This document shows positions 37,378-48,449 of a DNA stretch of 64,000 nt, in pieces (position 1 is the first letter of the stretch; the number at the start of each line of letters is the position of its first letter). The stretch is from Diplosphaera chodatii (lineage: Eukaryota > Chlorophyta > Trebouxiophyceae > Prasiolales > Stichococcaceae). Where the stretch lies: the NCBI GenBank assembly GCA_032358165.1, contig JAALGY010000001.1:1860001-1924000 (forward strand). The letters are read 5' to 3'. A model generated the notes under the pieces. That model was not told where the DNA came from and did no database searches. It saw only the letters and a program-made list of their open reading frames with translations. The position numbers and the translations under genes are program-made.

Positions 37378-39027
37378 GCCTGAATGCTGCTTCAGAGCCA
37401 GCCGCAGAGGTTTCAGGTGACAAGTGAACCCCATGGCTGGTGCATGCTACGCGCCCGGCTGCAGATCGTGTACTGAAGCTGAGTTTGGGCGGTTTCTCTG
37501 TTCTCCGCCAGGACGGCCAAAACCTCCAACGCAGAACCTCCTATGTACACGTGTAAGCTATCGGTGACATTGCAGGCTGGAAATCGGTGCAACAGCGGCG
37601 ACAGGGTTGGCTGCTCTGCCGCCCGCGTCGGGCAGATACGCGCCGGCCGGCTCTCGAGAGACCTCGGGCGAAAGATATGCCAGCTTCGCGACAGCTGCAT
37701 CGCCGCGGTGGAAGCCGGAAGTACTCCTAGATTGTTTCAGAGTCAATCACCTGAAAGTTCGCTTACGAGCATGCTCTCGATGCGCGACGCGCTGTGATCA
37801 TCTGTAAGGTTTACCTAGAGGCTCTGGGTGAAGCGCGTGCGAGGTTCAACGCATGGTGTCGCGTCTGAGCAGACGTACTTCGGGACGGCTGACGACGCAG
37901 CAGTGGAATGGCTCAGCCCCAGGCTGAGCAACCGCTGCCTTGCCTGAGTACGACTCTGCTGGCTTTGCCTGTTCAGAGGGGTGTCTGCCGTCCCGCCCCG
38001 ATCGGGCCTGCCCACCCGCCAAGGAGCTCCAGAGAACGGCGGGACCCAGATGTAGAAGCCTGCCTGTTATTCCCGTCAGACCCACAGCTCAGGCCTGAGC
38101 AGAGTCACACCACAGCATGTCTGACCCAGTCTCTTGTATATCAGGCATAGTAGGAGAGAGTTACGGGCAACAGATACATAGTGCGGGTGGTGTCACTGGC
38201 TGCATTGCTGCATATTGTGCCCACGGCAAACCACAGACTTCTTGTGTACCGCAAGCGCCTGGGACAGCACCAGCGTCGGAACAGGGGGCAAGCAAACGAC
38301 AGGCCCTTTGAAGGCAGTGGTTACACTGCAGCATGAACCGGAAGAGCAGGCTGGAGTATGAAGCTGCGCCTCTGATTGCGCAACAGAAATGAAGAAGTCA
38401 AACACCCCAAGATGGAAATGTCTTGCGGCCTGACAGCAGTCGCATAGCAAGCTTTGCCAAGCATCCTGCTGCACGGCCGTAGCTGTGGGCCAACAATCGG
38501 CAGTGCAACTCTGCCTACACGGGTTCCAAGAATGTGCACCAAATCAACCATGCCCCGAGCCCCTACCCAGCACCCCAGCAAGAGGTGCTGCAAGGCCCTT
38601 TAACCATCAAACCAAGAGCTGCTTGGCTGCGACATGACCATCGCTCGCCCAGCTGTGTTCCAACACCAAATCCAACCCCACAAATGGACGAAGACTGTCA
38701 ACAGAAGCATCTGCTGTGAAATCCCGGCTGCATCATCACTGCCGGTGCACAATAGAGAGGTTGGTGCGGCTGCCTTGCCGACTGCGACAACGCTGATCAG
38801 TGGCCGCTGCTTGCTTGCTGGGCTGGTGTGACGGCGGCGGCGATTGGGAGCTACATCCAAGATGCCGTGAACCGCCCAGCCGCCGTCACCACCGTACTCA
38901 GCACTTGCTCTGGGTAGAATCACCCGCCTTGTGTTTGCAAACTGCCTTGGATAGAGCCTTGGTTTGCCTATAGGCCACTGCCAACTGCCTGTGCTACTTG
39001 TGCTGCTGGTGGCCCTGCTGCATCTGC
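37378..39027. other. Spacer between bZIP 1 and bZIP 2
   Basis: Both flanking genes read leftward, so this 1.65 kb holds the bZIP 1 promoter and the bZIP 2 3'UTR. I see no exon with good splice sites. Confidence 0.4.
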
Positions 39028-42000
39028 TCAGTCGGCAAAGGGCATGTAGCAAAAGGCCGCAAAGGGCGAGGCGACAGGGCCGCTGCTGGCGGCCCCGCCG
39101 CTTCCCGCTGCCGCTGGAGTGACATTCGCACCAGCGGGCTGCGCTGGCGGCGGCATCAGAGCCGCCGCCGCTGCCTTTGCTCCACCGCCGCCACTGCGGA
39201 CTACGCTCGCGTGGGGCACAGCCGCCGCCAGCGGCTGCGTCGGCTGCTGTGGGGACTGCAGCGTCATGCCAGGGGCCCGCTGCAGCTGTGCTGCGACCCG
39301 CGCGTGCGCGGCAGCGGCGGCCGGCATTGGCTGCTGCCGCTGCCGCTGCCTCAGGCGCGCGCTGCGCGGCGACGCCTCGTTCTTGGGCGCCGGTGCGGAC
39401 GCCGGCGTCGCCCCAGGGTGGCCGGCGTGGCCCGCTGCGGGGGGGCCCGCCCGGGGCGCGGGCGGCGCCCAGCCGGACGACACGATGCAGCAGTGGGGCT
39501 GGCGGCGCACCAGCAGCGCGGGCGGCGGCTGCCGCATGCCCGTCGTCAGCGGGCGGCAGCCCAGCAGCGGGGCGTGCCTGCAGGCGCAGGTGGAGACGGC
39601 TCAGCAACGCTGCCGGTCACGTACTTGGCAATGTACACTTGCTGCATGCTCGACGGGCATGCAGAGCAAGTGTTGATGGCAGATGCTGAGCAGCAAGCTG
39701 GCACATCACATTGCCAAGCGAAGTCTGGCACTGATGTCCAGGCCATACAGGCAGAACAGCACAAGGGTGGGTTCACAGTGTACAATCAGCAGGGCAACAT
39801 CTGTGCGCTCACCGCTGCCCAGCATAGGCGAGCGAAGTGCTGAAGCCGCTGCCCAGGCCCCCGGGCACGCCGGACGCCACGGCGGCGCCCATGCCCAGCT
39901 GCAGGCTCACGGAGGCGGGAGGGGGCCAGGCCGCAGCCGCGGCGGCGCCGGCAGCGCCCATGGGCCGCGCGGCGGCGAGGCCAGCGGCCGCCGAGGCGGC
40001 GACGGCGTCGGCGACCGCCCCGCTGGAGGGCTGCGCCGGGCCGAGGGGCGCGCCGCTGCTCGCTGCGCAGCCGCCGCTCGGGGCCGCCACCTGAGACAGC
40101 GTCATAATCCTCAACGTGTGGTGCTTTTCAGAGGATTCTGAAGACCAAGTCTGAACCTCGGAGATGTTTTGCATCTGCAGCCAATCCTGCCACTGGCGAC
40201 AGGCTGCACACGGGACCAGTCGGGGCAGATGCAGGAGGGCTCCACCCCAGGGGTGGCATACAGAGCAGGGGCCTGAAGTGCGGGGCGCGCTGCGGCAAAA
40301 AGGCCACCTGCAGCGCATTGTTCTGCAGCTCCGCGCGAGCGGCATGCTCGGCCGCCAGCTGCCCCTTCAGCGCCGCCAGCTGCACCGCGGTGGCGTCGCG
40401 CGCGGCCTCGGCGGCGGTGATGCGCGCCACCAGGCGCTGCGTGTCGCCCACCATGCTCGCCAGCTGCATTCCAATCAAGGTGTAAAGCACTCCGATCAGG
40501 GGTCTGTACACTGTTGTACCATGCTGCGTCACGCCGACCCCCGCAGCCAAGGGATAACCCCAGGCGCTGGGGCATGCTGTGATGAGAGGTGCAGGATGCC
40601 CGCAATGCAGCAGAGATGGCGCCTGTAGTGGCACCTTGTTCTGCATGACATCGAACTCGAGGCGGCGCCGCTGGCGCACGCGCTGCGCAGACTCCCTGTT
40701 CGCCAGCCGCCTGCAGCACAGCAACACGACGACCCATCAGGACGAGCCCTTGGCACTGCAGACTCACTTGCGTGGCGTCAGAACAGCTGCAGCAGCATGC
40801 TAGCGACACCGCAGCAGTTCTCCTGCCCGCTGATCACCAAACAGGAAGCGTAAACGATGGCCCCTGCAGATGACAGTATACAGCTGGCAGGGGGCGTGCG
40901 GTATGGCCTGCACCTCTTGAGGCGCTCGCGGTCTTGGCCCACGGGCGACGGCCCATCCGACCCGCTGCTGGGCTGCGTGGGGGTGCTGAACCCCTGCCCG
41001 TCGGACAGCGACCCCTGCTCCGAGCCGCCCGCGCTGCCGCTGCCGAGGCCGCTGCTGCCCGGGCTGCCGGTGCAGTCACCGCTCAGGAGCCCCATGTGAG
41101 CAACGCCGCCGCTGCCGCTGCTGGCGCCGGCGTTGGAGCCCTTGTCGGACGCCTTGTCGCAGATGCTGGGGACGCCCTGCAGGGCGGCTGCTGCCTGCGG
41201 CGCCGGCGAATCGGAGCTGCCGATGATGGCTCCCGCTGTGCCGAGGACGGTGACAATGGCGTCGCGGGTGGCGGCAGAGGCCTGGCTGCCGGTGCGCAGG
41301 CTGTCCGTGGCCGGGGCTGCGGGTCTGCAGCAGCAGGCAGCACCGCTGTCGGCAGCGTTCAGCTGAGAGACAGGGGTGCAGCGCCGTGATCATACTGTGC
41401 TGGTGCAGGGCGTCGGCGTCAGCACGACAGAAAGCTCAGCCGTTCAGGCGTGCAAACACCACCAGAACGAAGCTGAGTCGACACACGCAAGCGTTTAGCT
41501 CACCCGTGGCAGGCCTCGGGCAGAGCGGTGCAGCCAGCGGCACTTCTGCCAAATTGCAGCGCTGCATGGTCACACGCAGCTGCGAGCGCCTGCTGCGCGC
41601 TGACTGCCGCTGCGGGCTGTGCCTCGTGCACCGTTGGGCGCTCGCTGGAGTTGATGGTTGACCTGCGATCGGCGAAAGGACCCGAGCTTGGCAACAAGTA
41701 GTCATGGAAACGGTCATCGCCAAGCGCTGGCACTGCAGTTGGGGGGGCCACAACGTACGGGGTGCTACGGATCGGCCGACTCACTGACGAAAGCCTGATC
41801 AATGCTAGACAGCGGGCGTGTGCTGTGAGTGCGGTTGGCTCACCCGGCCGGCGCTGCGGTGTCCCGAAATGGCGCCAGGGCAACGGGCGCCGCAGCCCCG
41901 CTGCCGCTGCTGCCGCGACCCCTACTCCTCTCCTGCCGCAGGTCTGCAGCCGTGGCTTCAGATGTGCTGCCGCAGGCCAGAGTCTCTGCTGCCGGCGGCA

Positions 42001-42458
42001 GATCGGCCTGCGGGAGGCAGGAAACACATTCAGGGTCTGACGAGGCACTGTTTTCGGGAGGATGCACATCGCGCGGGATAAACAGCTTCCGTGTTGCTTC
42101 GAGCGCTAACAGCTGGTCCCTCGCAACACTGCGCAAGGCCTGGAGCCGGATGACCGCCACAAGTGCTCCCGCGAGCAAGTTCGCTCACGAGGGTTGGCGC
42201 AGAAAGTCTGAGGCCCGCACGCAAGCGCAGCACAGTGGGCTTGAGAGAGCAAGGGCTGCGTCGAAGCTGCACTACGGGGCCGTCCGGTGGCGAAACGAGC
42301 ACACAACAAAGAACGCCTGCCTCGCGCACCTGAGCAGCCGGTTGGGATGGGCACCCCGCAAGCAGCCACTCCGCCATGCTCGCGTGGCTCAAACTCTCCG
42401 CTCGCCGGACAGCTACGTTCTCCTCACTTGCCACGGCTGACAACGGCTGCGCGGTCAT
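39028..42458 (-). CDS. bZIP transcription factor 2
   Basis: Exons 42458-42330, 42007-41844, 41644-41504, 41345-40914, 40710-40635, 40463-40308, 40090-39813 and 39577-39028 give 641 residues. The basic region (about 289-314) contains RRLANRESAQRVRQRRR with the N-x7-R signature, again on a 76-nt exon entered in phase 2. The coiled coil (LASMVGDTQRLVARITAAEA, then VQLAALKGQLAAEHAARAEL) lacks Leu at the first two zipper positions. The long N-terminal part is Ser/Gly/Ala/Cys-rich (GSGSAGGSEQGSLSDGQGFS). The C-terminal part is alanine- and proline-rich and ends with FAAFCYMPFAD. The first three exons are joined by phase alone, and start ATG 42458 is the likeliest. An activator role is inferred from low-complexity composition only. 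Confidence 0.85.
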
Positions 42459-43976
42459 GGCGCAGCAGGAACGCACACGGAAATTGCCGGGGGTGGCAAA
42501 GGGAAACCGAAACCGCGGCCCTATACAGCGGCGCTCAAAGCAGCTGAGCTGCAAGCTTGTTGGTTCAAGCTGCGAGGTTCTGAAGGAAACGTCACAGCTT
42601 GACCTGGGCCGCCAGGTCTATGCGTGTGTCGTGTGTCGCACTGATCACGTCCACAGGGCTTGGCCTTGGCTTTTCTACCCGGTCACGTGCAACCCACACT
42701 CAACGTCACTACGTTGGCTGTGAAAGCGCCTGTACTTTGGGTCATGGCAGCCGTATTGTTCTCTTCACAAATCGTAGCTGATGTGAGTAGTCCTGGCGCT
42801 GTTGTATGCGCACGTATGAGTATCCGTGCACAAGACAACACTTGTGCCCTGTTGTCAGGCGCTGCATTTGGCTTGGATTCATCCGTACGCAACAATAGGA
42901 GTTGATAGCTGGCGTATGCAGTCATGCTGAGCCCATCCATAGCCCTTGGAAATGAGTGTGTGCTGCAGTTCAGGCCACATGCTTGGTGGCAATGCAGGAC
43001 AATGACCGCTGTGGTGCCCTGTGGTGCTGTTGTGCATTGTGCTCCGCCGCAACACAGGAGCAGCAGGAAGCAGCGGATGCAGCATGTGCCTGTCGCCTGC
43101 ACAGGCGCTCCCGTCTCGCAGAGTTTGCCTAGGCCGTTTGCGCAGATCATGGCAACACAAGTGGCCTTGTACCAATCGTTAGCCGATCGATCACCGGGGG
43201 ACCGATCGCATGTGTGGAACCTGTTGCTGGCATGTTTGCTCGAATAGAAACGGTCATAAGACACACAAGGATGCGGCTCGCTGTCTCAAAGCCCGGAGTG
43301 AGGAACAGTAGCGGGCCGCAGCCAAAGCGCTCTGTCATAGTGACGACTTGATCGGGGCGTCGTGGGTAGTCGTGGACTCTTCGTAGAGTCGGATAGAAAC
43401 CCTACTCATCTCTCCGGGCCTAGCGTCCCAACATCCACAGGCCGCGGAGCTGGTCTGTCCGCAGCGGCGGCCGCGTGTCTCGAGTCTACCGTTGCGGACA
43501 CTCAGCCGGCCAAACGGGCGTCAGCACCTGGTTGCGTCAGCGATCTTCACAGATGAGGTGGAAGTTCATGGCGATGTAACGAAATCACGCGCTCTAACGA
43601 TCGTGCGGCGTTCAAGGTGCGCACCTCCGCGATCCTGCGGCGTCACAACAGGGATCATAGCTTGATCAGTAGCGCACCAGGCCCACGTGTGAGACCCTTT
43701 GTAACACGCGCTGTTAACATCACCCCATTAGGCAGGAACCTGGATAGTACAGGTCAAAAAGTTGTTTTTCGGGGTCACTGTGGCCCAGTGTCGGCTCTGC
43801 CAGCGCGTGTTGCTTGGTTGGATCGTCTGCAAGCGTTTGCGGCCGGGCTGCGGCCGGGCTGCTGACGGCGGCAGCTGTGCGTCAGCAGATTCGAAGTGCC
43901 TTCCGTTGCGGCCGTTGCCCCGGAGACCACTTTGCGCACCACCATGTTGTGCCCCGCACCTGCAGTCTGACCGGCC
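42459..43976. promoter_or_regulatory. Divergent intergenic region bZIP 2 / bZIP 3
   Basis: 1.5 kb separates the two start codons. A nine-codon upstream frame (ATG 43944 to TGA 43968-43970) ends six bases before the bZIP 3 start. I see no exon-like segment. Confidence 0.45.
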
Positions 43977-46581
43977 ATGACGGCCGCTGGTGGCCGACTG
44001 GACCTCAGCTGTGGCCCTGGAGACAGCGCAGCGGCAGGCAGCGCCCCGCCATCGGAAACCCTGCGCCAGACCCACCAGGAATTGCGCCTGCTGGCCCCTG
44101 CGGCGCCGCCGTTGATGGACGGCCGCCATCTGAGCGCCCCCCAGTGAGTATTATCTTGCCTCTGAGACCCCCGGCGCCGCCGATGTTGCAGCCGATGGCC
44201 TACTTCTCCTCGCCCCCAGTTGCGCACCCCGTGCGGCATGCAGCACAGGCGGCACGCGTACGATGCGGCTGTTGTGCCTCTCAAAGTCTTTGGTCTTGTG
44301 TACTCAAGGCTGATTCATCAGGCTTGGGAGGGCAGGAGGCCCGACGCAGCTCGCCTGGCGTTCACGGATTGAGACATGATGTGCCCGTGCTGCAGGTCAG
44401 TGGCTCGACTGCAGCAGGAGATGGCCACGGCAGGCCACGCCCGGTTCTTTACGGCATCCTCGCCGTGGCCGGAGCAGCTTGCCGGGCATCTGCCGCCTGC
44501 AGCTGCGCACGCCCCTGACTGGGCTCTGGTCGCACGCGGCATTGCCAACGGCGACCCCGCCGGCGGCTGCAGCCCGGCCAGGTCCTACAGCACCCCAGAC
44601 GCGGTCCGCAGCTTGGCGCCGAAGCCCAATGCCTCGGACGACGCCGCGTGGGCAGAGGGCGACAGCCTCACCGACGGCGAGGCGACCAGCGACAGCGGCG
44701 GCACCAGCGACAGCTACGACGACGACGACGGCGGCGGCGAGGGCGGCAGCGGCATGCGGAATGGGGGTTCGGCGCAGCGCATGCGCACCCGCAGCGGCGA
44801 CCGGCCCCGGCGCCCGCCGCCTCCCCCCGTCGGCAAGCGCAAGCTGGGTGCGCAACCTGCTGCAGCTGATGTTGTGCTTCATCGAGCCTCCTGTGCGTTC
44901 ACAGGACTCTGTCCTTTCGGTACTGCTTTCCACGCTGTCACTGACCGTCAGAAGGTGTGCATTGCTGCTGCATGAGCACGGCGGGCACCAGGAAAGGGCA
45001 GCGGTGGTGGCACTGCACGCCGCCATGGCTTGATGCGCTCTCTACCCTGACAGTCGTCATGATCTGCTGGCATCCGCTTGCTCGCAGGCCGCCCCATCAT
45101 GTTCACCGGCGACCCCGATGATCCGACCCTCTCGAAGGACGAGCGCCGGCGCATCCGCAGGTGCGATTCCGGTTCTGACGCTTTGCCAATTCTACCCACG
45201 CTTTGGTTGTAGGCTACTGACATTAACGACAGGCTGTCGCCACGCAGCAGCGGGGTGTCGCATGGTCCAGTGGCAACCCCTTGGCCGATGCCGTTCTGGC
45301 TGTCTGTGTTGTGAGTGGTCAGTCACCATCTTCACCAGATCGTGTCTGCTGCAGGCGGGCTGCAAACAGGGCATCTGCACAGCGTGTGCGGGAGCGCCGC
45401 ATGCAGCAGACGAGCCTGACGATGATACAGGTCAGTCGCGACCCTACTCTGTGCACATGAACGCTGTCAGCATGACAGACCCACAGCTGCAGTGGGTGCC
45501 CTGTGTTTGCACATGCACATGCATTGGGGGCTGTCCAGCAGGCGTCATGCATCAGCTGCTCCTACTGCCACCGTTGCCACAAGTACATCGTCACAGCCGC
45601 AAGCATTCGCTTGCCGCCATGCCTGACGGCCTGCTGCTGTGGCGGCTGCAGCTGCAGGAGACGGAGGCGCGGCGCGACGCGCTGCAGTCGGCGCTGGAGG
45701 CGGCGCAGGCGGACCTGCGCCAGCTGGCGGCGGCCCTGCAGCAGGCGTCCCAGGTGCGTGAAATAAATCTGGAAAAAAAGTTTGTTCATTTAATTTGGCA
45801 ACACGATTTCTCCGTTGCTTTGCCTACCGTAGGTTGGTTGACAAACCGCAACCATGCTTGGTGCGGTCGCTCGCCACGTCTGCCCCCGCGCAATGGTTTT
45901 CCCAACGCCGCTGGCGCTGCCATATGCTGGCATGTTCTAGCCCTGCGCCAGCTGGCATGGTGCAGCTGCCATGGCTTCGCCTGAGATCCACCGTGAAGTG
46001 GAGCACTACACGTTCCCTTAGGGCATGGCCCTACGATATGGCCCTCGAGCTGCTCCACCCACTATCTGGATTCTCAAGCCTGGTCCGCAACAACTTGAAG
46101 TGCTTGTGACTGAGTGTTTGCCACCAATAGAGTCCACGATCGATCTTACTGCTGCAGCAGGCAGGCGTGGCAGCACCTGCAAGTCAGTCGGTGACCCCAA
46201 TCTTGCCACACATCGGCTGCGCTTCAGCTCAGGCCTCGAGAGGCCCAGGCGCACACAATCTGCGTCAGGCTGCTGACGCCTTGCCATGCTGGATCGTCCT
46301 GACGGGGGCTGCTGCTGCGGCTGCAGAGGTGGCACGCGGCCTGCACCAAGACGCAGCGGCTGCAGGCGCGGCTGGGCAGCGCGGGCAGCTTGCCGCCGGC
46401 CGCGCTGCCGTACCCGGAGCCTCTGCCGCTGCAGGGGGGCCCGGCGCCGCTCCAGGGCTGCCCGCCTGTGCTGCAGGCAGTCAACGGCTGGCAGCCTGCG
46501 CCCTGCACGCAGCCGCCGCTGCCGGTGGCGCCGCCGGGGCGCGTGGCCCACCGCGATGTGCTCACCCCGGGCATGTGGTAG
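43977..46581 (+). CDS. bZIP transcription factor 3 (GRPI/TGDPD type)
   Basis: Exons 43977-44143, 44396-44847, 45088-45160, 45355-45430, 45652-45753 and 46327-46581 give 374 residues. The basic region (about 231-256) carries RRAANRASAQRVRERR. It is directly preceded by GRPIMFTGDPDDPTLSKDER, a block shared with bZIP 4. The 76-nt basic exon and its phase-2 entry match the other cluster members. The coiled coil (LQETEARRDALQSALEAAQA) continues into the last exon (ACTKTQRLQARLG). A Ser/Asp/Gly-rich acidic block (SDSYDDDDGGGEGG) lies upstream of the basic region, and the C-terminus is Pro/Leu-rich, ending LTPGMW. It is divergent from bZIP 2 and convergent with bZIP 4. Confidence 0.88.
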
Positions 46582-48449
46582 CGGCAACAGCGGCGGCTGC
46601 TGCTGCAGCAGCTTTTGCTGTGGCGGCCCCCGGCGACTGGCCGCACGCCGCCCGCCAAGGGCTGCGCAGCAGCGCGCGGCCGCTGCGCCGCAAGCAGCAG
46701 CGAAGGGCGGTGCCCTGCTGCACGAAGTGGGGCCTGGCGCATCTTGTCAGCGCAGCCGCCCCGGCTGCAGCCGGGACAGCAGCCGCAGCGGCTGCCGGCG
46801 GCGCTGCCCGCCTGCGAGGCGGCCCCTCTGCACGACAGCATTGCAAACTTAAGATCAAGACCAAGACTGGACCGGCCGGGTTTTCATGCCCGCCGCATCC
46901 TGGCACCGACATGCCACCAGCAATAAATGACGCGAGTTGCGTGACCAAGAGCATCCCAAGACGACACGATAGTGAGGGCGAGGGGGAGGCACATGGTGCT
47001 CCATTCAAACCTACTGATCGGCTGTTGAGTTTCACCAGAGGGTCCGCTGCATCCCTACCAGGGGCCTTCACCATGCTGCCAACCGGCGCTGGCCGGCAGC
47101 ATGGTGAATGGCGCCCCAGCCCCCGCGCGGACTGCAGGCATTGATATTCTATTGATGTCAGGTAGCGGCTGCTTTTGTTTAGTGAGTTTCGGTTGTGCAT
47201 GCACACAGCATCGACTCTGGGTATGTCTGTAGACAGCTCGGGCCCTGGTCGACCTGTTTCTTTCTTTTGCCAGCAGCAGCAGGGACAGGAGCGTAGCTGC
47301 ACCGCCGACCGTCCTATCAAACCTCACTGTTGAGACACTGTTGAGACGGCGGCGGGCACGTGCATGCGCACTGCCCTGCCGTCTGGTAGCTCATTTATCT
47401 GCATTCTGTATATTCACATTATTGTTTGTGCATGAGCTTTTGCTGCAACACACAGTCACAGATCCGGGAGCTTCACAGCATCAACGCAAGGGCACACTCT
47501 CACGTCGGTGCACATGGTCAGCCATTGGCAGCAGACACGGTGGCACACGACGATCTCCACATTTACACGCATAAAACACAGTAAGGACCTCAATGCAGAG
47601 GGTGACATCCAATGTTGCGCAAGTGCACAATTGACGCGAATATAAAGATGCAACAGTCTCGAAGCTGGCAGGGCACACAGGGCAGCAAACCATAAAGAAC
47701 ACGACAGCCCAACCCAAGAAAATTGCTGTGGAGCCGTGGTGTATGAGGGCTGCGGCAGCTGAGGGCTGCCCAACCCACGCGGTTGCAAAGTCCAGGAATG
47801 TTTCGAAGTTTCCTGACGGATGTTCGATGCTGCAGGCTGTGTGGCGGCATGCACGAGGGCGATCTGGGATTCAATAAACCCCTGCCGCTCGTGAAGCCGC
47901 CAGGATCGCAGCATGAACATCCAGTGCACAAGAATACCCCTAAAGCGCTACCCGATCATCCCGATGTTGCTGAGCAAGCTCGGAGCAGTCGAATGACAAC
48001 AGCAGCAGTTTAAAACAAGATCCGTCTGTCACGCCAGAGCTGCAGCTAGCCGACCTCTAGGGGATTGACTCGGCAGCGCCGCTGGCCCCTTGACAGGCGG
48101 CAGCCCATGAATGGTACCGTCACTTTTAAGGTGTGACTCCGCATGAAACTTGGCGGCAGCCCAGGCAGCGCGGGCATGAAAAACCGCCTGCAGCGCCATG
48201 CTTTTGCGCTGAGAAGCATGCAGAACGGCAGTGCATGGATGGCCGCCATGGCAGCGGTCTAGTGCTGCCCTGAGTGTGCTGGCCCGATTGAACTCCTGCT
48301 GATACACTTGCTGCCGGCTGCCCGCTGCGCCAGCGGCATGCTGGCTGCCGCGTGGCCCTGAGCTGGCGAAGTGTGAGCCCTGGCCACGCCCCAGCTGCAC
48401 CGCAATGTGCCCCAGGGTGGGTGCCTGCATTGTAGCGCCGGGGCACCCC
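46582..48449. other. Convergent 3' flank bZIP 3 / bZIP 4
   Basis: 1.87 kb without convincing exons. It contains a strong inverted repeat (separate entry) and TTACA at 47563-47567, a TGTAA signal for the minus-strand gene. Confidence 0.4.
47067..47108. repeat. Perfect 14-bp inverted repeat (hairpin)
   Basis: TTCACCATGCTGCC at 47067-47080 is the exact reverse complement of 47095-47108, with a 14-nt loop. Weaker GGGGC/GCCCC pairing outside the stem could extend it. Confidence 0.85.

Noticed and set aside
38600..39607. Long minus-strand open frame (335 codons) with many Arg, Ala and Pro residues
   Set aside because: It overlaps the bZIP 2 last exon in another frame. High GC keeps shadow frames open, and the true frame is fixed by the phase of the upstream exon and by its C-terminus.
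41076..41393. Start of bZIP 2 at the in-exon ATG of the other frame (near 41393)
   Set aside because: That frame is out of register with the basic region. Three upstream exons with matching phases extend the correct frame to ATG 42458.
42459..43976. Search for a gene or mobile element in the bZIP 2 / bZIP 3 gap
   Set aside because: Several short open frames exist, but none has exon-like composition with usable splice sites, and no terminal repeats or transposase motifs were seen.
46167..47144. Plus-strand open frame of 325 codons
   Set aside because: Ala/Gly-rich shadow over the bZIP 3 last exon and its 3' flank. It is inconsistent with the splice phase and lacks domain-like sequence beyond 46581.
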